This document shows positions 22,875 through 36,369 of a DNA stretch of 64,000 bases, in pieces (positions within the stretch are counted from its first letter, which is position 1; each line of letters begins with the position of its first letter). The position numbers and the translations under genes are program-made. The DNA is taken from the NCBI GenBank assembly GCA_936450465.1, contig OW388296.1, positions 33,956,086-34,020,085 on the forward strand. Direction: 5' to 3'. This stretch comes from Gibbula magus. Lineage: Eukaryota; Mollusca; Gastropoda; Trochida; Trochidae. The notes beneath the pieces are model-generated. The model was not told the DNA's origin and made no database searches. It saw nothing but the letters and a program-made list of their open reading frames with translations.

Positions 22875-23939
22875 AAACCTCCGTTACTTCATACTTGAAT
22901 ATAAGACGTTTTGATCTGTGATGTGAAAAGTTTCAGGGTTCAAATTTATCCTTTATTATGTTCTAGCGCAGATAATACTTGCCATGGTGACGTGACGCAT
23001 GAACAGTTTTAAATGACGTCACGTTTCCTCTACGTCATTGAGTTCTAAATGGGTAGACAGCCAATGTGTGAAAGCAGAATTTTGAAGTATTTCCTCGAAT
23101 TCACTACGGTGGTGATAAAATGAACATCATAATTATGATACTATGTTTGCTACCATCTTGCCTTAACATTGATATTTCGCTCGCTTTATCATCCAAACCC
23201 TTTAATTGTTTAAGAGAGTACAATAAGTCTACAATAAGACTAAATCAGAGGCCCTCAAATTTTTACTTTTCAATTTTTCAATTTTAAACAAAAAACTATC
23301 TCAGAGATTAAAAATCAATCTGCCGTCGCTCTCGCTCTGTAAATTCCAACACTTGTCGTGTCATAAACACAGTTTAACGCGATGTATCATGTAATATCAT
23401 CAATTATTAAACTCGTGAATGATTTTGTATCAAACTCGCTTTTGCTCGTTTAATACCTAATCGTTAACTAAAAGTAATGAAAAATCTTAAATGAAAGATC
23501 GTTATTTATTTTGGTATTGAATTAATCATTAAATGTATATCATAATTGCATGATCTTGAAAGGTTATTCGAAACCAATCAATCATCTTTGAGAGGATACA
23601 CGTGAAAGCACTATTAAGATTGGCCCTTTTGAACGTAAGATTATCTTCTTGTGGACCCAAGGCTGTGATTACTCAAATTACCAATTATTGTTTTCTGACC
23701 GAGACTGATGAAGGCACTAGATAATGTTACAAGATCTGTAGAAATCTGGCCGGAACTATCTCTCTGTCCGGTCAGTAATGACCCCCATACATGTGAGATG
23801 GACACGTGTAAATTGCACTGGACTAATGGTCAAGAGAGACCATGCAGGGGGTGTTGGAATCAAATGACCATTAGAGATATGCCTGGCGTCCTTGTATCAG
23901 TCGTAGACAAAATACGATGTCACGGCACTAATGCATGTG
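22875..23939. other. No gene recognised
   Basis: Holds TGACGTCA at 23014 with GTGACGTGACGC and TACGTCA close by (22987-23036), and CACGTG at 23599 and 23803. The stretch 23395-23475 loosely resembles the foldback at 60.2 kb (ACTCGTGAATGATTTTG, CTCGTTTAATACCTA). Confidence 0.5.
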
Positions 23940-24690
23940 CGATGATTGGCATGGCGGTTTGTATGATGGTTTGGATGTTTGTTGGCATGATGGTAATCAT
24001 GAGGGTTGACATAATGGTTGACATATTAGTAATCATGATGGTAATTATGATGGTTGACATGATGGTTGACATAATGGTTGACATAATGGCTGACATAGTA
24101 GTTATCACGATGGTAATCATGGTGGTTGACATGATGGTTGACATAATGGTTGACATAGCAGTAATCATGATGGTTATCATAATGCTAATCATGATGGTTG
24201 ACATGATGGTTGACTTACTGGTTGGCATGATGGTTGACATAGTAGTAATCATGATGGTAATCATGATGGTTGACATGATGGTTGACATAATGGTTGACAT
24301 AACAGTAATCATGATAGTTTATCATTATGATAATCATGATGGTAATCATGATGGTTGACATGATGGTTGACATAATGGTTGAAATAGTAGTAATCATGAT
24401 GGTAATCATAATGATAAGCATGATGGTTGACATAGTAGTAATCATGATGGTAATCATAATGATAATCATGATGGTTGACATAATGGTTGACATAGGAGTA
24501 ATCATGATGGTAATCATAATGATAATCATGATGGTTGACAAGATGGTTGACATAGCAGTAATCACGATGGTTGACATAGTAGTAATCATGATGGTTGACA
24601 TAATGGTTGACACAGCAGTAATCATGATGGTAATCATAATGATAATCATGATGGTTGACATGATGGTTGACATACTGGTTGGCATGAAGG
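23940..24690. repeat. 12-bp-based minisatellite, ATGGTTGACAT(A/G)
   Basis: Blocks of ATGGTTGACATA and ATGATGGTAATC alternate in a higher-order pattern: two or three GGTTGACAT, then a TAGTAGTAATCATGATGG block. Every length step is a multiple of three, so long frames stay open on both strands (M-M-V-D-type on plus, M-S-T-I-type on minus). That explains the 216- and 221-codon frames without invoking a gene. Confidence 0.93.
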
Positions 24691-26334
24691 TTTTTTTTAT
24701 TTGAAAATTAGTCTCTGAAACATTTTGTCCCAATTGCAGTGATATAGTGATGAATAGCCTATTTTCAAAACTTGAATCTGACTGCGTCGGTATGCTAGTC
24801 TTGCATCGTGACTGTATCCCTCTATAGCTCAGATTAATCAAGTCCAGGTAAAACTTTGCATTAACAGATGTTTTACACAATAAAACTTCATAAACTAAAT
24901 TTCGGGTTGCAAATATGAACGCGTGTCGATGTAGTTATTTTTAATTTAGTTTGTAGAGAGCCAAGTTAATGAATATTGTTCCATATATAGCAGTCAAATA
25001 ACAAGCACACTGGTCGATGACGAATGAGTAACATGAGTGGAGCCACTTATTCATTGTCAACGTATTATTGCTCTCGTTAAGATCGCTAATTGACTTTTTC
25101 TCCTCTTCGTGACCTTTGACCCGTGACAAATACCGTCGGCATCACATTTCATAGATATTTTCATTTTCAGTTGTTTGTTTTAGGGTACTATATGTTGTTG
25201 ATAAAAACAATGGTGATTGTCTTCTGTTCTTCGGACGCTGTTGTCGGTATGAGTTATGCTCGGGGAAAATAATGTTTGTCTGTAGCTTCAGATATACCTT
25301 TTTTTTAAAAAACCTCCTCATCAAATCAAGACCAGGCTGTTTCCTTGGGTACCTGGTTGGACTGGAATCAGCTCGAGGTTGACTTTTGATATGATGTTAT
25401 TTATTTTGTGTTTAGTTTTCCAACATTGCTTTGATATTTAGTAATTCAGTAAAACAGATTTCATTATCTTGAAAGAACAAATATCTTGATTTTGTTTTAA
25501 AGCATTGAAGTTAATTTTGTAAAATATGAACGCAAAGCTTCAACGGCTTGTCTCAATATAAAACGTAGTCATACCACTCGACGACAAAAGTCTCCAATAT
25601 ACCAACGCGTGAATGAATAGATTCTAAACAGCCAATGCGTTCAAAATTTATGAATATTTATAAATATAAGTCAATATATTGAGACAACTTTGTATGGTCG
25701 ACTTAGTAAACGAAACTTATTTAATTCGTACCGTACAACAGCTTGTAGAAGACGGTAATTAAAGCACGGTTGATTAAAGATTGAACTGTGGAGGTTATTA
25801 TGATGATCAATGGTAAATAGATGTGGTTATTCAAGATGTCATTATGTAAACAGGTAAAGTTAATGACAAACAGATGTCGCCGTCTGTTACGTTCTTAAGC
25901 TTTACAAATACCAGACTTGATCTTTGTAAATATAGAATAGGCTTATTACACCATAAGTATTCATCTGTAAAGCTTGTTACAAATGTTTATTCTGTGCTAA
26001 ATATAGAATTTCCTATAACAATTCGCAGTGACTGGATTGAGCGTGGTTTCGTAATTACGCCGAGATCTGGGCGGATATGTAGGAAGAGAGGGCAAAATTA
26101 CCCAACATTCCGGTGACCTTTCGGTTTGGGTTTATTGTGGGGGAGGAGGCCATGTGAAATTGACAACCGTCTCATCGGGATATGACATGACATTTCTCTT
26201 CCGCTAGTCATAACATGGGAATGGCAATTGGTAAATGAGTGTTCGTAAATGGCGGGCAAAAAACGATACCAACAACAATGTAAGATAGTTAAATCTACGA
26301 GTGATAATCACGACTGAACCATAATTACGATGAA
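24691..26334. other. No gene recognised
   Basis: Short frames only (the longest is about 80 codons at 25874-26116) and no repeat that I can detect. Confidence 0.5.
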
Positions 26335-26642
26335 AGGAATTATGGATACATTTTCACAATATTAAATGGTTTTCAAAGACATCAAAATTGTATTGATTCA
26401 GATTTGGTGCAATACTCAGTTTATATGTCAAATTAACCTAAATTAAAACCTAAAGGTCATAAGTAAATTATAATTTGAAAGTTGCTTTATTTGTAGAGTA
26501 CAGATACAACGAAGCTCGGAGTCGGATGAATAAAATTGTGGATACATCTTTACAAAACATATGATTATCAAAGACATCCAAAATCGTATTGATCAAGATT
26601 TGGTTGAATATTCAGTCCAAAGGACATTTAAACCTTAATTAA

Positions 26643-27070
26643 GGTTCGGTGAGGTGAGGTGAATTAGGGTCTAACGCCGCTTTCAAGAGTATTTCACTTA
26701 TATCAATGCTGCTAGTATAATTGCAGAGAGAAAGCCCGCAACGCTATGGCTATGCATTGAGGCGAAACCTGCGAGCATCGGCTGGAACTAGCGAACCATT
26801 GGTCGTACTTCACTGAAATTCAGTGTAGCATTGCACCCAAACATTACTGCGTGTAGAACAGTTATCTACTGCAGACAAAGTTGCCGTGCCCCTGGCGGGA
26901 TTCGAACATCGGACCTCTTTAGAAATACTTGCCATTTAGAAAGTGAAGAAATATAACATGGCTATATTTGGGATAACAACTATTGAAGGTAGCGTTATCC
27001 CAAATATAACCATTTATATCGGACCTCTTGATCCGAAGCCAAACGCGCTATCCACTGCGCTATCCCGCCC
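26643..27070 (-). mobile_element. Complete tRNA-derived SINE with 14-bp target duplications
   Basis: TAAACCTTAATTAA occurs on both sides (26629-26642 and 27071-27084). Read on the minus strand it starts with a tRNA-like head: A box TAGCGCAGTGG (27052-27062) and B box GTTCGAATCCC (26897-26907). The anticodon-arm-like CTTCGGATCA between them suggests descent from tRNA-Arg(TCG), which is inference. A body and a GTTAGACCCTAATTCACCTC tail follow. The head carries a 98-bp insertion (26920-27017) plus a 12-bp duplication, so the original length was about 318 bp. No protein is encoded; such elements depend on a partner LINE, which I do not see here. Confidence 0.9.
26920..27017. mobile_element. 98-bp hairpin insert inside the SINE head
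   Basis: It is flanked by ATCGGACCTCTT at 26908-26919 and 27018-27029, a perfect 12-bp direct duplication of SINE sequence. Inside, GGCTATATTTGGGATAAC (26960-26977) pairs with GTTATCCCAAATATAACC (26994-27011), 17 of 18 positions, around a 16-nt loop. The ends show no clear terminal inverted repeat. It could be a tiny transposed element or a templated repair insertion. Confidence 0.85.
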
Positions 27071-27230
27071 TAAACCTTAATTAAAACCTAATGGTTGCAG
27101 AGGTTAATACATATTTTATGAGCTTTTGTCGTATTTTAGATGGTGAATAGGTAAATCTCAGGATCTGGTTGAATGTTCAGTTTGGACTCAAATGAGAAAC
27201 ATGGTTTTAATACTGAAAACAAAAACCAAA

Positions 27231-28405
27231 GACAAAGATATGAACAATAAAGGTTGAAGCATCTTGTCAACACGTGTCAAGCGACACATAATGCTCTTCT
27301 TGAAGCCAATGTCAGAGTGACATATGTGATCGAAACTAAGTTTCAAAATCCCAACATGAAAATAAGTTATTGCCTTGTATATTCTTCCTCAATTTTCCAT
27401 ATTCCATATAACAAATTATATACAATACATATTTTTATATAAAAAATTAAATACTTCAGACGACACTATAGATATTAGTTTAACACTTGATACGCGTATT
27501 TCGACTCAAGTCTTTTCGAGGGTATATAACTGTGTATATAACATAAAATACTCATCAGTGCGAAGAAAATATAGTCGTGACACATATGGGCACTGTAATC
27601 TGTTTCTTCAATTAGTTTCAGAGAGATATACCGTCTTATATTGATAATTGGTATTGATGATATTGGTATTGATGAATGAATATTGTATTATATATTGTGT
27701 TTTGTATTGGATAGGTATTTACATAGGGGTTATATGCCTGTTTACCAATCCATTCATTTTTCATGAATAAATATTGTTTAAATCATCTCCAAGAAATTGT
27801 TAAAGTAAAAGAATTGTTATTGATATGTTGTCAATGCGACAGTACAGTAAGTATGTCTTACGTGTTCACAAACAACCATAAAATCATTTTCTCCATCCGT
27901 TCTTTTCCCCCCTGAATCTTTAAGTGTTTGGGATATTGTGAAATGTATTCAACGTGACACGAAAGCACTTGTCAAAGCGAAGGCGAAGAAAGCGTGGCAT
28001 ACGTGGGCATCCAACTATTTTTAGAATTCCTATATTCGGTTAAATTGTTTATATCTCCTAATTCCCCCATCTAAATCGACCAGCATGAAAATAAGGCTTA
28101 GAGGAATTCGTGGGTTGAAGACTTATTTGCTTGTCTCAAGAAATCAATGAACAGATTTGATAGTGTCAACGCTTCTCTTGTCATATCGCCCACAGCTTGG
28201 CGGAATACTAGGGCTTCAATCACAGGATATTACCGTCCCTGTGACAACTGGAAGCACAGTTGTACTCATGTGGTTCAATTTTGTAAACTAATGGGAGTAT
28301 ATTTAAACTGTTTCAATTTAAAAGAAACGTTTTATTTGTATACATATATAGGAGTGTAATCTTTGCAGAATCATTTCAATTAAAAAGTAAAATAGTGTAC
28401 TGGTT
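27231..28405. other. No gene recognised
   Basis: A short GATATTGGTATTGATGA duplication (27645-27675) foreshadows the TTGGTATT array that follows. Frames of 60-90 codons are unrecognisable. Confidence 0.5.
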
Positions 28406-28815
28406 CTTTGATGTTGGTATTGGTATTGGTATTGTATTGGTGTTGGTATTGTATTGGTATTGTATTGGTGTTGGTATTGTATTGGTGTTGGTATTGTATT
28501 GGTATTGTATTGGTGTTGGTATTGTATTGGTGTTGTAATTGTATTGGTGTTGTATTGGTGTTGGTATTGTATTGGTGTTGATATTGTATTGGTATTGTAT
28601 TAGTGTTGGTATTGTATTGGTGTTGGTATTTTATTGGTATTGTATTTTATTGGTATTGTATTGATGTTGGTATTGTATTGGTGTTGGTATTGGTATTGTA
28701 TTGGTTTTGTATTGGTATTGTATTTGAATTGTATTGGAATTGTATTGGTATTGTATTGGTGTTGGTATTGTATTGGTATTGTATTGGAATTGTATTGGAA
28801 TTGTGTTGATGTTTG
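28406..28815. repeat. TTGGTATTGTATTGGTG minisatellite
   Basis: About 400 bp made of TTGGTA, TTGTAT and TTGGTG hexamers in changing order, with almost no C on the plus strand. The open frames on both strands are repeat artefacts. Confidence 0.93.
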
Positions 28816-29066
28816 TTCAAGTTGCGTTGTCATTATGTTTATTAAAGGTTGACCGAAATGTCTTACCATTGATTCATTGGTACATTAATTTAAGTTTATT
28901 TTAAAGAAAAACGAGTGTTTGGCATTGTCTTAAATATGGAGCGAGTTTACATGCCTAATTATTTTTCCTTGTTACCGTTATATGTAATAAAAACCAATAA
29001 AGCAGGTCATCACATTTAGAAAGTCTACAATCATCAAGAAGACTTGCTTTTGACAACTGAATAGAG

Positions 29067-29405
29067 TCATCATCATCATCATCATCATCATCATCACCAT
29101 CATCATCACTTTCATCGTCGTTGTCGTCATCGTCGCCATCGTATCATCCCCGTCCGATGATCACCAACTCCGTCATCAGCATCACCAAAACCATGATTGT
29201 CATCGCCATCGTCATCGCCATCATCGCCATCATCATCATCATCATCATCGCCGAAACCATCTTTCACCGTCACCATTGCCTTCATCGCCATCAACATCGT
29301 TGTCGTGATCAATGTGTTGCCATCATCTTCATCGTCTGCATCATCACCGACATAATTATCACCATCATCATCATCAACAACATCATCATCATTATCGTCT
29401 CAATC
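29067..29405. repeat. Imperfect (ATC)n trinucleotide repeat
   Basis: CATCATCA runs interrupted by ATCGCC, GTCATC and ATCACC. The related frame of 167 codons (29121-29624) is Ile-rich only in the repeat and becomes unremarkable sequence afterwards. Confidence 0.88.
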
Positions 29406-30054
29406 ATTTACCATATGACACGTCATCTCTCTTATCAGACGACATCTATCCTTCTTAAACATACCTTCGAGATCATAAACACACATAAAATTAATATCAA
29501 TGATATCTTCTCGGGAAGTAAATTTCCAGAAGACGCCAGTCATCTCCTGGAGACTCTAAGTTGTGATTCCAGTGGGATTAATCGATGGAAAATACCGCAC
29601 TCCAGACAGAATTCCTCTAACTGAAGCGACAGGGTTGTTATTGCACGTCAGGTGAATAACATGATACGTTGAATGACATGGAATCCGTTTGTGACTCCAG
29701 CTGCATAAAGTTGATGGAAGTCACCGCTGCGCCTGAACTCTATGCAATGACGAAACAGATTTTTTAGATTTTTTAGAATAAATAATTTATCAATAACAAA
29801 ATAATCATAACTTAAGTTTGTTTCCAAAAGCATAACATTCCTTTTATGAACAAACGTAACGTTTCTTAACTAGCAATTTCCAATTAAAAGAATTCCTTTG
29901 AAAAATTGTAGATACGCATTTTGACCATTTACCCATTTGCACACATGGAAATGTTTTTGCCCTATGTTCATGTTATATTGTATTTATGTTGTCCAACATA
30001 TGTGTACACCATCGATTGATACCAATCTAAGTCGCATATGTTGTATTTGTTCTA
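29406..30054. other. No gene recognised
   Basis: AT-rich, with no repeat that I can detect. Confidence 0.5.
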
Positions 30055-30580
30055 CACTGACGGGTAAAATAACTATATCACTCAGTTGTATTTATCATAT
30101 GTATACTTTTCAAAGTCAAATATCTTGAGTTTTTGACGTCGTATTCAAAAACTGACTAGTTTGGGAAATTAGTCCAAAACATTGAATCAGTCAAAGAATC
30201 CCTAGACAGTTTTCAAAACAAAACAAAATTTTAATTTAAATTTTTAAATTCCCCAAAATTAAGTTTGATAAAACACAACTGTTCATCGACATATTACACA
30301 TACTCTATGTGAAAATCAATAAATGTGCCTCGTCCTGCACACATTTACAACAAGTTAAACATGGTATAGGGTTTATGTTGATGTAAATTTCATTTACTAC
30401 CCCTGTCTACTTTAAATAATGATATTTTAGTTAAAAATAAAACAGTCACCAATTAAGTCATTCAAACTACTGCCGAAAGGTGTTATTGTATCGTGCAATA
30501 ATCAAACGCATCTCATTTCTTTAAAATATTTAATTAATCGAAAACAAGTGAGTGTTATACTTTATTTTGCCCGTCAGTTT
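30055..30580. mobile_element. Family F MITE-like element, copy 2
   Basis: Left end TA|CACTGACGGGTAAAATAACT (TA at 30053-30054), right end AGTTAA-type: ACTTTATTTTGCCCGTCAGT followed by T and TA (30581-30582). The terminal inverted repeats are about 20 bp and the TA flanks fit a Tc1/mariner-type target. The interior is collinear with the 10.5 kb copy over nearly its whole length. Confidence 0.88.
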
Positions 30581-31784
30581 ACTTTCCAATGTTTCAATGT
30601 TTCAATGACGAAATATTTAGTTTATAAGAAACAAAATATTCCTATAAATGAAAAAAGAATACTTTAGAGTAAGGAACAGTTCTGTTCTGAATTCAGTAAA
30701 CTTCCTGTTTAAAATTCGTATTAAAATATTTCTTTAATAAAATTAAACAATGTTATTTAGTGGAGGTAAACGCCACTCAATTCCCCTATATAAGTAAGTT
30801 GTACATTTCTCCTTGAACTTATTGTTCTGTGCTTCATTTCAAGACACGAAGATAAGACTTAAGAAAACTTGTTGGGCTCCAAAAGAGCCCATTTAATTGA
30901 ATTATTCATTATTTTCGCATCCAGTACTAATTAGCTGAAGCCGAACACAATGCATACATCGACTTCTCCAACAATACATGCGACAATGAGAAGCCAGAGA
31001 ATTAACAGGGATTTTACATTCATCTAGCGTCACAGAGAACTGTGTACGGTCCGTCTTGAACTTGCGTTATGTCAATATAGGTAATTTAAGTATCTGTTAC
31101 CATTCAAATGTGGTATTGAAGTTTGATAATGTCAGTCTGGGTTCCGTCCGTTTGGGCACCATCAGTCTGAATAATTTATTTCCTACGCTAGTGAGGAAAC
31201 AATCCCAATTATTTGTCTTGTCTAAACCTCGATATTCGAATCCCATGATTACTTACTTATTAGTTTCACTTTTTTTACCAATTGAGGTTTTCTTTGATAA
31301 TTGAATATATCATACTGTAAATATGCAGTCTGTGTAGGATTTTCACTGATCTGTGACGTCAATACTTAATGACATCACAATGACGCCATCAGATCAAGTT
31401 ACCTGCTTGCATATGTGAAATCAAAACTTTATATAAAAAAACTATCCTAAATTAAAATATACAAACACGCAAATATGAAATTGTTATTAGTGCCAATAGG
31501 TTATGTTTTCAAAATCAAGTTCGATAAAGGAGTGTTATGTCCAGATGACATTTTATACTCAAGCAATTTATGACGCTGTGATCATTAATTATACCACCAA
31601 GGCGGGTAATATATTAAACGTGACGTGGGCACGACAGGCGGTGGCTTCTCCGTACTTGCAAGCTCAGAGTACAAGTCCGGACAAACCTCAGCGGAAATAT
31701 ATATACGCAAATAAAATAAAAACCCTCTCTTAACAACAACAACAATAACAACAACGTGAAGCAAAATCAAAACAGACTTCCTCC
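30581..31784. other. No gene recognised
   Basis: AT-rich. One TGACGTCA at 31354 lies in TCTGTGACGTCAATA, a context shared with 53.29 kb. AACAAC-type simple sequence lies at 31733-31755, next to the promoter candidate. Confidence 0.5.
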
Positions 31785-31955
31785 TCCCGTAGCTCCGCCC
31801 TCTAACAAGTAAGTAATCACGCAAAGCCACCCGCTTACATTCCCCTAACCGTACTGGCGTGTACGCATTTGCATCAACATCGCTATAAAAGGCATACAAG
31901 CATATCCTTTGTACAGTCTCCAGCTAAGGTATTTATTAGAGTTTTCTTGTGATAG
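31785..31955 (+). promoter_or_regulatory. Candidate TATA-type core promoter with first exon start
   Basis: In order: a GC-box-like GCTCCGCCC (about 31793), an octamer ATTTGCAT (31867-31874, the reverse complement of ATGCAAAT), TATAAAAGG (31884-31892), and about 27 bp further an initiator-like TACAGTC (31912-31918). A GTAAGT splice-donor match follows at about 31953. The spacing fits a polymerase II TATA promoter. No coding exon was found downstream, and each motif alone is common, so this stays a candidate. Confidence 0.3.
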
Positions 31956-32455
31956 TAAGTAAACAACATTTGCATTACAAACCAGTCTTGAATGAAAGTA
32001 TACGTATTCTCAGCACGTATATATCGTTTCATGAAGTTATACGCTACCCGAGGTAGTTTAATATCATCATTATGATTTTATTGTTAAGTTCACTTTTTAC
32101 TGGTAATTTAAGTCATCTTCAAGGCTTATCCAAATATTTTGCGATTTAAGAATAAATTTAGCTTCTCATCTTGGAAACATTAGGAAAGGCTATAGAACGT
32201 CTTTTAGTCAAGTCTGAATTTTGTCATATTGATAATAACTGTTCACCTAAGATATAGTATCAGCAATATGATGCAGGTATGCTCTGATTGAACTACGGAC
32301 AAGCCCTTTGATCGGTTGTTTTCAGAGGTTGGACTCAAGGGCGTCGCTCGTAGGCTTTGGATAACAACCTCAATACCTGTTGTTTCTTACTCACTGTGAC
32401 ATTCTCTGTATGTATATATCTGCTTTAGTTATATGGGTTCTTTGAGGCATCTTCT
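31956..32455. other. No gene recognised
   Basis: Would be first-intron sequence if the promoter candidate is real. I see no splice acceptor with a coding exon. Confidence 0.45.
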
Positions 32456-32793
32456 TTAAAGTGGCAGTAGCACGTTTTTTCGGTGAAATAGATTGATGAA
32501 ATGTATTTGAAAAACAATGTCACTAATAGTAAAACACCCTTCTCTCTCAAGTTAAAAAAGAGTGTATACATGGTTCCGTAAAGTCAAAGCATCGTTTATG
32601 TCCTTTAAAATAATCAAATGTGTTCACAATAAAATGGCCGCCATGCAATTTTCGCTTTATACGCAATACCGTTTTTGCATCTATGGAAAAGATGTTTTGC
32701 CTTCTAAAATAAAATATAAATGACATAAACTATCAACAAAATGGGAAATTTGAAAAATTAAATTTGAAAAAAAACGTGCTACTGCCCCTTTAA
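32456..32793 (+). mobile_element. Family E MITE, copy 2
   Basis: TTAAAGTGGCAGTAGCACGT at the left and ACGTGCTACTGCCCCTTTAA at the right, both bounded by TTAA. Same orientation as the 14.7 kb copy, with ATGGCCGCCATGCAATTTTC and TATACGCAATACCGTTTT in common. At 338 bp it is slightly shorter than the other two. Confidence 0.9.
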
Positions 32794-33751
32794 TACTTGA
32801 TACATACATCCTCTATCACTGAACATCAATTCAACCAAAAGTTCCTTCTGGTTATATTAAGAGCGCTCATCAATTACAAAGAAACAAGTGAAACTAACAT
32901 TAGCATCGCCTTCAACATGGTTCTAAATCATATTCAGTTTGGAGTTGGATCCTCAAATAATATTCAAAACATAATTCAATCAAATGCTTCTTTCCCGTAA
33001 AGATGAAAACATTCGCAATTTTTAAAGATTGGACCAGTACATATATAATGTATGTATATATGTGACAACATGGTTCCAAAGGATTTTTGTTCTGGTCGAA
33101 AACCAACAACTCCAAAATAACAAGTTGTGACCTATGCACAACACAATTCCAAAATAAAATTCAAACTCTTCATTCTGCTAAGCTAAAACCATTCGCAAGT
33201 CTTGAAGACCAACAATGTGCAAATACAATGAATCAAACCCTTCAAAGTGGAGTTCAAAAGACTTTGGTTCGGGGTCGAATCCCAAGGGATCTCAGAACTA
33301 GCTACAAAAAAATTGGAAAGACCACCAAACAGAAGGTTCTCTATGTGAACTGAAAGGATAAAAGAATGATAAATCCTTCAGGGTAAATAGAGAAAATGAA
33401 GAATTTAACGAATTCAAATGATTGGTGCTAACTGAATTTGAAGATTGATGTTTTATAAATATTTGCAATGTGGAGGAATAGGCAAATCAGTTTTTGTTGG
33501 TGGGAAATGGAAATTTGTTTAAAATACATCCAAACATTTCTTTAAACAATACTCATGCTTACAGTTGTTAATTTCAAATTTAATGTTTGGCAATGATACA
33601 AAAATATACCTCGAATATTTTTTCTATATGTGACTTATTATATGTATTATATTCGTTTTGATAATTTAACATCAACTTAAACAAAAGACTTTAAAATATT
33701 GCTATCCAGATCAACCATGACGTCGCAATTAACATTAAATGACTATAAATC
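32794..33751. other. No gene recognised
   Basis: A tRNA-like GGTTCGGGGTCGAATCCC sits at about 33266 with no matching A box. The rest is AT-rich. Confidence 0.5.
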
Positions 33752-34279
33752 TAGATAGCAATGTTACATCTTAGTAACTGTCTAGATAGCAAAGTTACAT
33801 CTAAGTAACTGTCTAGATAGCAATGTTACATCTCAGTAACTGTTTAGATAGCAATGTTACATCTCAGTAACTGTCTAGATAGCAATGTTACATCTCAGTA
33901 ACTGTCTAGATAGCAATGTTACATCTAAGTAACTGTCTAGATAGCAATGTTACATCTCAGTAACTGTTTAGATAGCAATGTTACATCTCAGTAACTGTCT
34001 AGATAGCAATGTTACATCTCCGTAACTGTCTAGATAACAATGTTACATCTCAGTAACTGTCTATATAGCAATGTTACATCTTAGTAACTGTCTAGATAGC
34101 AATGTTACATCTCAGTAACTGTTTAGATAGCAATGTTACATCTCAGTAACTGTCTAGATAGCAATGTTACATCTCAGTAACTGTCTATATAGCAATGTTA
34201 CATCTTAGTAACTGTCTAGATAGCAAAGTTACATCTCAGTAACTGTCTGAATAGCAATGTTACATCTTAGTAACTGTCG
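33752..34279. repeat. 31-bp tandem repeat, 17 copies in exact phase
   Basis: The unit is TAGATAGCAATGTTACATCT then CAGTAACTGTC. GTTACATC runs from 33763 to 34259, exactly 16 x 31 bp. Variants (CTTAG/CTCAG/CTAAG, TTTAGATAG, TATATAGC) recur. Noncoding. Confidence 0.97.
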
Positions 34280-36099
<1,820 letters not shown>

Positions 36100-36290
36100 A
36101 TAAAAGTAGTATCATTTTAAATGCAAGTGGTATCATTTTTAATGTAATTAGTATCATTTTAAAAGCAAGTAGTGTCGTTTAAAATACAAGTAATATAATT
36201 TAAAGTGCAAGTAGTATCGTTTTAATTCATGTTATATCATTTTAAATACAAGTGGTGTCATTTGAAGTGCAAGTACTATCATTTTCTTGC
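36100..36290. repeat. 21-bp degenerate tandem repeat, ~9 copies
   Basis: GTATCATTTTAAATGCAAGT-type units follow one another with about 70-80% similarity. Confidence 0.85.
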
Positions 36291-36369
36291 ATGCATATCA
36301 ATTGCTTTCTCCAAATAAAATTAAAGAACAATTCCAGATCTAGATCGACAGTAATTATTTCAATAACGA

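Larger units (their letters stand above)
26335..27230. repeat. Diverged ~200-bp tandem repeat, three copies, hosting the SINE
   Basis: ATTGTGGATACAT/ATTATGGATACAT, TTTTCAAAGACATCAAAAT/ATTATCAAAGACATCCAAAA, GTATTGAT..AGATTTGGTG/TTG and AACCTAAATTAAAACCTAA/AACCTTAATTAAAACCTAAT recur near 26340, 26530 and, in part, 27110-27205. The SINE lies inside the second copy. Identity is moderate. Confidence 0.6.

Noticed and set aside
23708..24880. Long frames on both strands (130-221 codons)
   Set aside because: They follow the 12-bp minisatellite on both strands; no non-repetitive protein of recognisable type.
33255..33290. tRNA-like GGTTCGGGGTCGAATCCC
   Set aside because: No A box or foldable acceptor/D arm at the proper distance.
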